From DUOJ01 sp041676265 (lineage in GTDB: Bacteria > Spirochaetota > Spirochaetia > Sphaerochaetales > Sphaerochaetaceae), in assembly GCA_041676265.1 (NCBI GenBank), contig JBAYSE010000014.1:1-21347 (forward strand): 21,347 nucleotides of DNA, read 5' to 3'. This document shows, in pieces, positions 1-7,340 of the stretch. The position numbers were made by a program, and so were the translations under genes. The notes below the pieces were generated by a model. It did no database searches. It had not been told where the DNA came from and was given only the letters and a program-made list of their open reading frames with translations. Every line of letters starts with the position of its first letter. Position 1 is the stretch's first letter.

Positions 1-68
1 GTTAAGAAGATACCTTCTGATGTATCTAATAGTGTTCCGTCGAGATCAAATAGGATAATTCTATGCAT
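1..68 (-). CDS. HAD-superfamily hydrolase, N-terminal fragment (gene runs off the left edge)
   Basis: On the minus strand an ATG at 66-68 opens a frame that stays open to the window edge and reads MHRIILFDLDGTLLDTSEGIFL. This holds HAD motif I (DLDGT), in which the first Asp is the phosphoryl nucleophile and the second the acid/base, placed about 8 residues from the start as in phosphoglycolate phosphatase and beta-phosphoglucomutase-like enzymes. Only 22 codons are visible, so the substrate cannot be named; a phosphatase or phosphosugar mutase is expected from the family. No clear Shine-Dalgarno precedes the ATG. The gene is divergent from the PfkB kinase at 169. Confidence 0.8.
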   Translation of the reverse strand, partial: MHRIILFDLDGTLLDTSEGIFL

Positions 69-75
69 AGCCAAA

Positions 76-104
76 ACGATAATCTATTTACCGCTTATGC
101 TCAA
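76..104 (-). promoter_or_regulatory. Possible promoter of the HAD hydrolase gene
   Basis: On the minus strand TTGAGC (99-104), a 17-base spacer and TATCGT (76-81) resemble a sigma-70 promoter. Transcription would start at about 69-70, almost at the ATG at 68, which would fit the absence of a ribosome binding site. Weak match; inference only. Confidence 0.3.
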
Positions 105-118
105 TGGGCTAAAAACTC

Positions 119-147
119 TTCTAACATTCTCTTTTATCCTCTATAAT
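119..147 (+). promoter_or_regulatory. Probable promoter of the PfkB kinase / MtlD-like unit
   Basis: A perfect TATAAT stands at 142-147. A poor -35 (TTCTAA, 119-124) lies 17 bases upstream. The predicted start near 154 leaves a leader of about 15 bases that still includes the AGGAGGT ribosome binding site at 158-164. Confidence 0.45.
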
Positions 148-168
148 AGCCCTCAACAGGAGGTTACC

Positions 169-1353
169 ATGAAGATATCTGGTGCTGGATGTTGTTTAAT
201 TGATTCAATTTACATGAATTGCTCATACGAAGATGCTGCTTTCAAGAAACTTTGGACCAAAGAAGTCGGTGACGGCGGGCTTATTGAAGGAGGGCTCGTT
301 TTCAGTGAACACCTCCAACAATTTGCCAAGCGTCCCTACAGTGAAATCTTAAAAGAGCTGACAAAAGGGAGGAGCCCCGATGTCGTTAATTTGGGAGGTC
401 CGGCAGTCGTTGCACTGGTCCATGCCGCCCAAATATTGGCCGAAGATGGACACGTTGTGACCTTCCACGGTGCTGTAGGCGTTGATGAGTTGGCCGTTAA
501 AGTGCGTGACTTAATCAAAAACACCCCTTTAAAAACCTACCTTAAGGAGGTTGCCAACTACAGAACAGCCACAACGGAAGTCTTTGATGACCCTACCCAG
601 CGAGGCGGTAAGGGGGAGCGCTCTTTTGTCAACACCATTGGGGCCGCAGGCTTCTTCGGTGCCGCCGATTTAGATGACTCCTTCTATGATGCCGATATCA
701 TCCTACTGGGGGGTAGTGCCCTAGTGCCTCAACTCCACGATGAACTCCACCTCGTCCTCGCGAGGGCTAAAGCAAAGGGGATTATTACAGTAGTGGGAAC
801 GGTCTACGACTTCAGGAATGAAGAGGCCAATCCTGGTAAAAGGTGGCCATTGGGGGACGACTCTTCCTACAAAAATATTGACCTACTCTTGGTTGATGAG
901 GAAGAGGCCTTAAAATTGAGCGGTAAAGACGATATCTACGAAGCTGCGCAAGCGTTCATTAATTGGGGCGTAGGAGCCCTAATAATTACCCGGGGGGCGC
1001 TGGACATACTAATCTACTCGCGTGGAGATTTAATAGCTAAACACGCTTTGTCTTCGATGCCCGTGAACACCTATATTGATGAGATGATGGCTAAAGACCC
1101 CTCTCTACGTAAAGATACCACCGGTTGTGGTGACAACTTTGTCGGTGGCGCCCTAGTAGCGCTAGCCCACCACTTTAATCAAAAGAGAAGTGACCAGATA
1201 GAGATGCGTGACATCTGTGCCTGGGGAGCTACTTCGGGAGGTTTCACTTGTATGTACCACGGAGGGACTTTCCATGAGAAAGCCACAGGAGAAAAAGCTC
1301 GTCTCCTCCAGCCTGCTCTTAAGGCCTATTTTAAAGCTACCGAGGGAATGTGA
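169..1353 (+). CDS. PfkB/ribokinase-family carbohydrate kinase
   Basis: A 394-residue cytoplasmic kinase of the PfkB fold, which phosphorylates a sugar or polyol hydroxyl with ATP. Near the N-terminus is a glycine-rich sugar-binding segment (NLGGPAVVALVHAA, about residues 74-87), followed by FHGAVGVDE. The C-terminal PfkB signature is DTTGCGDNFVGG with the presumed catalytic base at D322. I start at the ATG at 169 because AGGAGGT (158-164) sits five bases upstream. An in-frame ATG at 97 would add a hydrophobic, non-conserved 24-residue extension and place the ribosome binding site inside the gene. It is longer than most PfkB kinases (about 310-340 residues), with an extra segment just before the signature. 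Its stop overlaps the ATG of the MtlD-like gene (TGATG), so the two are translationally coupled and probably act on one substrate. That substrate cannot be read from sequence. Confidence 0.85.
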   Translation: MKISGAGCCLIDSIYMNCSYEDAAFKKLWTKEVGDGGLIEGGLVFSEHLQQFAKRPYSEILKELTKGRSPDVVNLGGPAVVALVHAAQILAEDGHVVTFHGAVGVDELAVKVRDLIKNTPLKTYLKEVANYRTATTEVFDDPTQRGGKGERSFVNTIGAAGFFGAADLDDSFYDADIILLGGSALVPQLHDELHLVLARAKAKGIITVVGTVYDFRNEEANPGKRWPLGDDSSYKNIDLLLVDEEEALKLSGKDDIYEAAQAFINWGVGALIITRGALDILIYSRGDLIAKHALSSMPVNTYIDEMMAKDPSLRKDTTGCGDNFVGGALVALAHHFNQKRSDQIEMRDICAWGATSGGFTCMYHGGTFHEKATGEKARLLQPALKAYFKATEGM

Positions 1354-2546
1354 TGGCTAAACTATTTGTACAATGGGGAGCCGGCAATATTGGCAGGTCA
1401 TTTGTAGGTCAAGTCTTTGCCCGCGCCTCTTACCAAGTGACTTTTATCGACATCGATGAATCCCTTATTAGGGCACTCAACTCAAAAGGAGAGTACATCG
1501 TAGAGACAGTTTTCCATGAAGAGGTCAAACAACTACCTATAAAAGGCGTTAAGGCGCTACACGCCCAAGACCAAGAGGCGGTCAATCGTGCCATTAGCGC
1601 GTGTGACCTGATGGGGGTCTCGGTAGGTAAGAATGTATGGCCCCATATCGCAGAGCAGCTTGCCACCGCTATAATTGCACGTTACGCGGTAAAACCGACT
1701 CATCCTTTAGACATTATCCTAGCAGAAAATATCCATAACGGAGCTAATTTTGTGGGGAATTTGTTAAAAGAGCACCTGCCATCCGATTTTCCCCTAAAAG
1801 AGCACGTTGGGTTAATTGAGACCAGTATAGGCAAGATGGTGCCGATTCAAACGAAAAGCGACCCATTGGTAATTCGTGCAGAACCCCATAACGACCTTTT
1901 TGTGAATCGGGAAGCGTTCCTCAACCCCATACCGCCGGTAGCCGATTTGAAGGGTGTCTCTCCGATGGAGGCCTATGGAGACCGGAAACTCTATATCCAC
2001 AATATGGGACACGCCACAGCCGCTTACCTGGGGTTTAAAAAGCACAGTGAGCTAACCCTGATTGCTGAAGTGTTGGAGGATGCAGAACTTTTAAGCCAAG
2101 TGCGCCAAACGATGCTCCAATCGATGGATGTCCTTTTAGCCCTCTATGCGGGGGTTTTCACTGCCGAAGAACTGACCCGTCACATCGATGACCTTTTAAA
2201 TCGCTTCCGTAACAAAGCCCTAGGTGATACTGTTTTCAGAGTCGGTCGCGATTTAAAGCGCAAGCTCCACTGGGAAGACCGCCTTATGGGGATCATTATA
2301 AAAGCACAAACGTTAAGTCTCCCTTGGGACTTAATCGCACAAGCCTACCTCACTGCGCTCGCCTTTAAAGCGCGCGATGCCGAAGGGCTAACCGATCCCC
2401 ACGATAGTGCTTTTTTAGAGACCTTAGAAAACCTGCCGCTGCGCGAAAAAATCTATAGAGCGAGTGGGTGGAACACCTCCCCCCACTCTCCTCAATTTTT
2501 TGACGCTATTGTGGCCAAGTTCGAGGCGCTTACTGCCAAGTGCTAG
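1353..2546 (+). CDS. mtlD: Mannitol-1-phosphate 5-dehydrogenase-like polyol-phosphate dehydrogenase
   Basis: A 397-residue protein of the long-chain mannitol dehydrogenase family, an NAD-dependent oxidoreductase that in MtlD converts mannitol-1-P to fructose-6-P. The N-terminal Rossmann motif GAGNIGRSFVG (about residues 9-19) closely follows the MtlD form, and FIDID ends the second strand as expected for NAD. The catalytic-domain motif HNMGHATAAYLG starts at H216, matching the NxGHAxxAYLG element of MtlD. The ATG at 1353 is chosen over the GTG at 1350 because it overlaps the kinase stop and lies 5 bases after GAGGGA. No PTS gene is nearby, so the upstream PfkB kinase may supply the phosphorylated polyol instead of a PTS (inference). 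Another hexitol- or pentitol-phosphate, or a uronate-type substrate, is possible. The 3' end overlaps the convergent DUF1349 gene by 17 bases. Confidence 0.75.
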   Translation: MAKLFVQWGAGNIGRSFVGQVFARASYQVTFIDIDESLIRALNSKGEYIVETVFHEEVKQLPIKGVKALHAQDQEAVNRAISACDLMGVSVGKNVWPHIAEQLATAIIARYAVKPTHPLDIILAENIHNGANFVGNLLKEHLPSDFPLKEHVGLIETSIGKMVPIQTKSDPLVIRAEPHNDLFVNREAFLNPIPPVADLKGVSPMEAYGDRKLYIHNMGHATAAYLGFKKHSELTLIAEVLEDAELLSQVRQTMLQSMDVLLALYAGVFTAEELTRHIDDLLNRFRNKALGDTVFRVGRDLKRKLHWEDRLMGIIIKAQTLSLPWDLIAQAYLTALAFKARDAEGLTDPHDSAFLETLENLPLREKIYRASGWNTSPHSPQFFDAIVAKFEALTAKC

Positions 2547-3102
2547 GGCCAATCTCCAGATGACTGAAGGTCACCTCACACCCACCTGTGTGGGGTGAAC
2601 AGGCATAAAGCCCAATAGCCAACTCCCCCTTATGGGCGTGCAGGTGGGCTACCCTCAATTGCTCCCAAGTTTTACCATCATCACTGGTTTGGATGAAGAT
2701 ATCGCTAGCACGACTTTGCACCCTGTACCACTTGACGGCAATATCTGAAGGGATGTCACGGGTTGCCCAATCGCTGTAACCCAGATTGGTAACCACTGAA
2801 CCGAGACGGGAGTAGACTTCATTTTCCCACTCAATGGAGCTTTTAATCCAATTTTCACCATCAATACGCACCATCACGCCGGCTTGGTCGTAAGGGGCTT
2901 TCCCTAAAAATTCACAGCGAACCGTGAGGGAGAAATCTTCTTTTACCTTAGTTAACAGGGCATGCCCGTTATCACGGCGAAACCCTTCGTGGGTTCTTTG
3001 CCAGAAATCGGTTTTTGATGCACAAGTTAATTTCAGGACACCATCGCGGAGGGTATGTTGTGGCTCGTTCAGCCAATACCACTCTCTGTTACTCTTATCC
3101 AT
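2530..3102 (-). CDS. DUF1349 family protein (concanavalin A-like beta-sandwich)
   Basis: A 190-residue protein without signal peptide or membrane segment. The features QAGVMVRIDGENWIKSSIEW, SVVTNLGYSDWA and IGLYACSPHTGGCEVTFSHLEI are typical of the DUF1349 family, a concanavalin A-like jelly-roll of unknown biochemical role that is often found beside sugar-metabolism genes and is thought to bind carbohydrate. GAGGAGG at 3107-3113 fixes the start. It is a single-gene unit divergent from the nucleoside-diphosphate kinase gene, and its last 17 bases overlap the end of the MtlD-like gene. No catalytic residues can be named. Confidence 0.8.
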   Translation of the reverse strand: MDKSNREWYWLNEPQHTLRDGVLKLTCASKTDFWQRTHEGFRRDNGHALLTKVKEDFSLTVRCEFLGKAPYDQAGVMVRIDGENWIKSSIEWENEVYSRLGSVVTNLGYSDWATRDIPSDIAVKWYRVQSRASDIFIQTSDDGKTWEQLRVAHLHAHKGELAIGLYACSPHTGGCEVTFSHLEIGPSTWQ

Positions 3103-3119
3103 AACTTCCTCCTCGCTCC

Positions 3120-3149
3120 ACTATACCCTATTCTGGAAACTTTTGTCTG
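3120..3149 (-). promoter_or_regulatory. Promoter of the DUF1349 gene
   Basis: On the minus strand CAGACA (3144-3149), an 18-base spacer and TATAGT (3120-3125) make a fair sigma-70 promoter. The start would fall near 3113, leaving a short leader with the GAGGAGG site. Confidence 0.45.
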
Positions 3150-3159
3150 ATATAGACAA
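3143..3159. repeat. Inverted repeat TTGTCT-N5-AGACAA between divergent genes
   Basis: A perfect 6-5-6 inverted repeat in the 109-base gap between the DUF1349 and kinase genes. Each arm contains the -35 box of one of the two outward promoters, so it may simply be two back-to-back -35 elements; it could also be a repressor site. Confidence 0.5.
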
Positions 3160-3181
3160 TTTTTCGCACATTTCTTATCAT
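3153..3181 (+). promoter_or_regulatory. Promoter of the two-domain nucleoside-diphosphate kinase gene
   Basis: TAGACA (3153-3158), a spacer of exactly 17 bases and TATCAT (3176-3181) each differ from consensus at one position. The predicted start near 3188 is followed by AGGAGA at 3197-3202, nine bases before the ATG at 3212. Confidence 0.6.
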
Positions 3182-3211
3182 GGGAGAGACACTTTTAGGA
3201 GACCCTGAGAT

Positions 3212-4396
3212 ATGAAAGAGACTCTCTCTTACGTTTTACTTACCCCCTATACCGTAGCCAAGAGCCGTACAGGTGGTGTTGTTAGCCGACTCTTAAGCCA
3301 GAGTGACCTCTCTTTGGTTGGCGCTCAGATGATTGCCGCCGATAAAAAATTTGCCTACGATTACGCAGAGAGTCTACGCGGGCAAACACGACCAGAATTC
3401 CCTTCGGCCATGAATATGTTAGCCACTTACGTTGAGCGTAATATTGGCCCCAGTGGAGGACGCCCCCACCGCACTTTAATGCTCATCTTTAGGGGAGTCG
3501 ACCCCTGTAAAAAGCTCAGTGACGTGTGTGGTGCCCTCTATGCAGAGAATAGGAGTATTGAGTCGTTTACCGGTGAGACAATCCGCGATACCTTTGCCGA
3601 TTTAATTTACGACAAAAACAACACTAACCGCATTACCTATTTTGAACCAGCCGTTTTAACACCCCGTATCCAAGAACATGCCGACTCTTTTTTCAGATTG
3701 CTAGCCCCGTGGCTACCTGGTCAGCCGAATATCATAGAGAATGTCATTTATCCTAATCCCGATAAAGTTGAGAGGACCTTGGTGATCATCAAACCCGATA
3801 ACTGGAAATATGCCTCTAGTCGCCCCGGCACCATCTTAGATATGTTCAGCCGCACCGGACTGCGTATTGTAGGGGTTAAGGTAATGCGCCTTTCTGTGGC
3901 CCAAGCTATGGAGTTTTACGGCCCGGTTAAAGAGAACTTAAAAACTAAATTAGCCGGTGTCTTTGCCAAAAAAGGGAAAGAGCTCATCGAAAAATCTTTC
4001 GACATCGAGTTATCGCCAATGAGCTTAAAGATAATTGAAGAGAGCTTTGGTACAGAATATGCTGTAGACCAATTTGAGCAAATCGTTGAGTTTATGAGTG
4101 GTTCGCGCCCCAGTAAAACTCCCGTTGAAAAACTGGAAGAACCCGGCAGTGTAAAGTGTATGATTTTGGTCTATGAAGGGGAGAATGCTACGGCGAAAAT
4201 TAGAGACGTTTTAGGACCCACCGACCCCCTTAAAGCACCTGAAGGGACCATCAGACGAGAATTGGGGACCGACATCATGGTCAACACAGCCCATGCCAGT
4301 GATTCGGTAGAGAGTGCCAGCCGTGAGATGAACGTCGTGGAGTTCCATACCAACGACTGCAGTGAGATTGTAAAATCCTACGTCAAGTTACTCTAA
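3212..4396 (+). CDS. Two-domain nucleoside-diphosphate kinase with degenerate N-terminal domain
   Basis: A 394-residue cytoplasmic protein. The C-terminal half (about 186-394) is a nucleoside-diphosphate kinase domain, which moves a phosphate from an NTP to an NDP through a phosphohistidine. It shows ERTLVIIKPDNW (K194), PEGTIRREL and NTAHASDSVESASRE with the presumed phospho-histidine H361. Ordinary NDKs are about 140-150 residues; this domain also has an insertion of roughly 35 residues between FYGPVKE and FEQIVEFM. The N-terminal half aligns by eye with the same fold (LSYVLLTPYTV; LIFRGVDPCKKLSDVCG; TGETIRDTFADLI) but has Thr in place of the strand-1 Lys and lacks the His-Ala-Ser-Asp block, so it looks catalytically dead. 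It may be regulatory or structural, letting one chain form a pseudo-dimer (inference). It has its own promoter and overlaps the convergent epimerase gene by 4 bases. Confidence 0.8.
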   Translation: MKETLSYVLLTPYTVAKSRTGGVVSRLLSQSDLSLVGAQMIAADKKFAYDYAESLRGQTRPEFPSAMNMLATYVERNIGPSGGRPHRTLMLIFRGVDPCKKLSDVCGALYAENRSIESFTGETIRDTFADLIYDKNNTNRITYFEPAVLTPRIQEHADSFFRLLAPWLPGQPNIIENVIYPNPDKVERTLVIIKPDNWKYASSRPGTILDMFSRTGLRIVGVKVMRLSVAQAMEFYGPVKENLKTKLAGVFAKKGKELIEKSFDIELSPMSLKIIEESFGTEYAVDQFEQIVEFMSGSRPSKTPVEKLEEPGSVKCMILVYEGENATAKIRDVLGPTDPLKAPEGTIRRELGTDIMVNTAHASDSVESASREMNVVEFHTNDCSEIVKSYVKLL

Positions 4397-5094
4397 CTTT
4401 CACCCTGCCCGTAATAGGCCTGCGGGCCATGTTTACGGTTGTAGTGTTTCTGCCTTAGATAGAGGGGCAACTCATCAACTTGCGAATTAATAGTCACCGT
4501 GTAAAGTGCCATCTTACAGATCTCTTCTAGTACTACCGCATTATAAACCGACTCCTGGGCATCCTTACCCCATGTGAAGGGGCCATGGCCGGCAACTAAA
4601 ACCATTGGTTGCTCTAAAGGATTCTTATCGGCAAAGAGTTTTGTGATCAGCAGACCCGTCTCCAACTCATAGTCTCCCTCGACTTGGTCCCGACCCATCA
4701 TAGGGGTGCAGGGGATGGCTAAGTGGGTGTGATCGGCATGGGTTGTCCCTAAAATGGGGACGTCCCGTCCGGCTTGGGCCCAACCTACAGCGTGTGGCGC
4801 GTGGGTATGGGTAATTCCGCCAATTCCTTCAAAAGCTCTGTAGAGGATACGGTGGGTCTCCATGTCGCTAGAGGGACGTAGCTTTCCATCGACTGTTTCC
4901 CCCTCCAAATCTACTACCACCAGATCTGCTTCTTTTAATTTATCGTAGGGTACCCCTGAGGGTTTAATGGCAAAAACGCCTGCTTGGCGATCTATAGCCG
5001 AGACATTCCCCCAGGTAAAAATCGCCAAATTGTGTTTGGGAATCTCCATATTGGCTAAATATGCCTCTTCTTTGAGTGCTTTATAAAGGCTCAT
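4393..5094 (-). CDS. araD: L-ribulose-5-phosphate 4-epimerase (AraD/UlaF/SgbE family)
   Basis: A 233-residue class II aldolase-fold enzyme, almost the length of E. coli AraD (231). It interconverts L-ribulose-5-P and D-xylulose-5-P by a Zn-dependent retro-aldol step. Family residues are visible: ITHTHAPHAVGWAQAG (Zn ligands H96 and H98), D77 in SSDMETH, D121 in GTTHADH, H170 in AGHGPFTWG and Y228 near the C-terminus. AAGGAG lies 8 bases before the ATG. It overlaps the end of the lacI-type gene by 14 bases and is the last gene of the minus-strand sugar operon. AraD, UlaF and SgbE cannot be separated by eye. Its place at the end of a uptake/isomerase operon argues that the pathway enters the pentose-phosphate pool as D-xylulose-5-P. 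Confidence 0.9.
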   Translation of the reverse strand: MSLYKALKEEAYLANMEIPKHNLAIFTWGNVSAIDRQAGVFAIKPSGVPYDKLKEADLVVVDLEGETVDGKLRPSSDMETHRILYRAFEGIGGITHTHAPHAVGWAQAGRDVPILGTTHADHTHLAIPCTPMMGRDQVEGDYELETGLLITKLFADKNPLEQPMVLVAGHGPFTWGKDAQESVYNAVVLEEICKMALYTVTINSQVDELPLYLRQKHYNRKHGPQAYYGQGES

Positions 5095-6094
5095 TACTAC
5101 TCCTTCTAGTCGATTCTCTAACCACTAAAGTGGGGGGCAAGATAACTTGATGCTGCTCAATAGCCTCTCCACTGGTCAACTTATCGATATAATCGACGGC
5201 TTTATCACACAGTTGATCGTAGGGTTGCGATATCGTAGTGAGCGGTGGGTTATAGATAGCGGCAAAGTGGACATCATCCATCCCCATCACCGCCACGTCT
5301 TGCGGAACCCGTATGCCCCGCCGCACCATAGTCATTAGAGCGCCGGCGGCAACCATATCGTTTTGTCCCCATAGTCCGTCAAACTCTAGGCCATTGTCGA
5401 TAAAATAATTTGTCCCGTCTATGCCCGACTCGTAAGAAAAAATCCCCTGCCAGAGGAGTCTTTCGTCAAATTTAACGCCCAATTTATCTAACGTTTCGGT
5501 AAAGCCGGCATGTCGGTCTCTAGCGAGGTTAATCTTAAAATTCCCCGTAATAGTCGCAATCTTTCGGCAGCCCACCTCTACCAAATGGCGCGCTGCCAAG
5601 GCTCCTGCCTGGTAGTTATCTAAAGTTACATTGGGTATTTTTTCGTTGTGGTAGGCACGGTCAATCACAACCATGGGGATAGAATAGGAACGCGAGAGGT
5701 CGTCAACGTAGCTCTCATCAGAAACACGACAGAATATTATGCCGTTGATATTTTGCCCCAAAAGCATATCAATAGCTTCGGCCTCCCTTTTAGTATCGCT
5801 GTGGGTGTTAAAAATTAGGAGGTTAAGTCCCCGTTGGCTAGCGCTCTGTTCAATACAGTCTATCATGAGGCTGAATGCCGGATGGGCAATCTCCGGCACC
5901 AGCAGACCAATATTACGGGTAACTTTTAGGCGAAGACTTTGGGCGAGGAGGTTTGGACGGTAGTTCACCTGAGCGATTGCTTTTTCCACTTTTAAGCGGG
6001 TTTCGTCACTGACGAAAACTGTGCGGTTTATCACCCTCGAAACCGTTGAGGGTGACACCCCGGCTATTTTGGCAACATCTTTAAGTGACACCAT
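5081..6094 (-). CDS. LacI-family transcriptional regulator
   Basis: A 337-residue DNA-binding regulator, normal length for the family. The N-terminal helix-turn-helix is VSLKDVAKIAGVSPSTVSRV, followed by the hinge region NYRPNLLAQSLR, which inserts in the minor groove at a central CpG in this family. The C-terminal part is a periplasmic-binding-protein-like sugar sensor (NIGLLVPEIAHPAFS, DNYQAGALAARHLVE, GMDDVHFAAIYNPPLTTI). It starts 17 bases after the bicupin stop and overlaps the epimerase gene. It is probably the repressor acting on the double LacI-type palindrome at 10880-10905, which would give negative autoregulation of its own operon (inference). The effector is probably the transported sugar or a phosphorylated intermediate. 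Confidence 0.9.
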   Translation of the reverse strand: MVSLKDVAKIAGVSPSTVSRVINRTVFVSDETRLKVEKAIAQVNYRPNLLAQSLRLKVTRNIGLLVPEIAHPAFSLMIDCIEQSASQRGLNLLIFNTHSDTKREAEAIDMLLGQNINGIIFCRVSDESYVDDLSRSYSIPMVVIDRAYHNEKIPNVTLDNYQAGALAARHLVEVGCRKIATITGNFKINLARDRHAGFTETLDKLGVKFDERLLWQGIFSYESGIDGTNYFIDNGLEFDGLWGQNDMVAAGALMTMVRRGIRVPQDVAVMGMDDVHFAAIYNPPLTTISQPYDQLCDKAVDYIDKLTSGEAIEQHQVILPPTLVVRESTRRSSNEPL

Positions 6095-6111
6095 CCAAAA
6101 CTCTCTTCCAC

Positions 6112-7323
6112 TTACAGTCCAAGATCAGGATTCCCTGCTCCGAAGTGTTTCAATATTACCAGTGGGTCAGCCTTTGAGGGGTTCACAATCCTTACTCCCT
6201 CTTTAGCGGCCTCTTCACTCACAAAGAATTCATCATAAGTTAGTTGTCCAAATCTAATTAGTGCGGGGGTCTCCACATCCCAAACACCAAACTTACCGTG
6301 GCCTTGTATAACATACATGCCATAGGCCGCAGCGTCTTTAATAACAACTTCTGCACCGGGCAATACAGTTAATTCTTTAGCACTGAAAGCCCCCGATTTG
6401 TAAACTATCCACTGCTCGCTGTAGCCGGCTTTGTGCATCTCTTTCTCATCGCGTACCGGACGGGGAGCCATAAAGTGTTTTGCCCCAAAATGGGGGTCAA
6501 CGTTGGCTTCCCAGTCGATCACCTCTAAGAGATAGTCGTAGTCTCCAACTTTATCTTGGGGGGTATTCTTCCATAGTAGCTCTTCTTCAATAACTGCATC
6601 ATTTACCAATGATTGATACATCGCAAAGACGTCACTGGCCATTTGAGGCTCATAGGTACACAGGCTTCCCGGTGCGTGTAAGATCCCAGGAGGGACGTCC
6701 CAGCCGGTGCCTACTGTTAAGCGGTAAGCTACTGAGAGGTCGGTTATCTTGTTATCACCTTTAGTAAAGTTCATTAGAGCGGCCTTGACTTGCTCCTTAG
6801 TTGCAGAGGGTTGCAAGCCAAAGAATGTGTAGGGAAAATCTCCCCCGTGGTTGTTTAACTGGGGTGGGAAGTAGTAGGCTTCCGGCTTCCCCATCTCACC
6901 CACTTTGGCAGCATGCTCATCACGGTGGTGGATATGGTGAGGTAAGGGACCTTTGTTGTCAAAGAACTTACTGAACATGGGCCATTTACCATAAGTCTTC
7001 CAAAGACGCTCTCCAATAAGGGCCCCTTTAAGCTCATCAACAGCGTCTCTTAAGAGGAACTGTTTGGTCTCCGTCCCATCTTCAAAGACACAGAAACTGA
7101 GTCCTTCATGCTCACCGGTTAAAGGGCCGTTGTCGGCAGGGGTTGTTGAACTGAACCATCTTTCGTCAATTCCGCCCCGCTCGCCACCTAGAGCGTAATA
7201 GTCATCCGGGTGGAGTTTTATACGCCTACCGGGTACACAAAATGATCGGGGAACCCAGTTAGGGGCTAGACGGAAAACGCCGCGCCCTTGTTCAAAAGCA
7301 GATTGAATGTCTCTCTTGCTCAT
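6112..7323 (-). CDS. Bicupin, phosphomannose isomerase-like; candidate sugar isomerase
   Basis: A 403-residue soluble protein with cupin features resembling type I phosphomannose isomerase. The metal-site candidates are the His cluster PHHIHHRDEH (about residues 128-137), E148 in GKPEAYYF (compare the HKPE of ManA) and H216 in VPPGILHAPGS. A second cupin-like barrel follows near the C-terminus (VLPGAEVVIKDAAAYGMYVIQG...). In the family, type I PMIs interconvert aldose and ketose phosphates, and some PMIs also isomerise free L-ribose and L-ribulose; D-lyxose and L-ribose isomerases are cupins too. Because the operon has no AraA, RhaA or XylA homologue, I infer this protein fills the isomerase step. 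A GAGGT site lies just before the ATG; spacing to rbsC is 17 bases. The substrate is not proven; a regulatory or different cupin role is possible. Confidence 0.65.
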   Translation of the reverse strand: MSKRDIQSAFEQGRGVFRLAPNWVPRSFCVPGRRIKLHPDDYYALGGERGGIDERWFSSTTPADNGPLTGEHEGLSFCVFEDGTETKQFLLRDAVDELKGALIGERLWKTYGKWPMFSKFFDNKGPLPHHIHHRDEHAAKVGEMGKPEAYYFPPQLNNHGGDFPYTFFGLQPSATKEQVKAALMNFTKGDNKITDLSVAYRLTVGTGWDVPPGILHAPGSLCTYEPQMASDVFAMYQSLVNDAVIEEELLWKNTPQDKVGDYDYLLEVIDWEANVDPHFGAKHFMAPRPVRDEKEMHKAGYSEQWIVYKSGAFSAKELTVLPGAEVVIKDAAAYGMYVIQGHGKFGVWDVETPALIRFGQLTYDEFFVSEEAAKEGVRIVNPSKADPLVILKHFGAGNPDLGL

Positions 7324-7340
7324 ATATACCTCACTTATAA

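Noticed and set aside
97..168. In-frame upstream ATG extending the PfkB kinase by 24 residues
   Set aside because: The extension is hydrophobic and not kinase-like, contains the TATAAT box, and the AGGAGGT site at 158-164 points to the ATG at 169.
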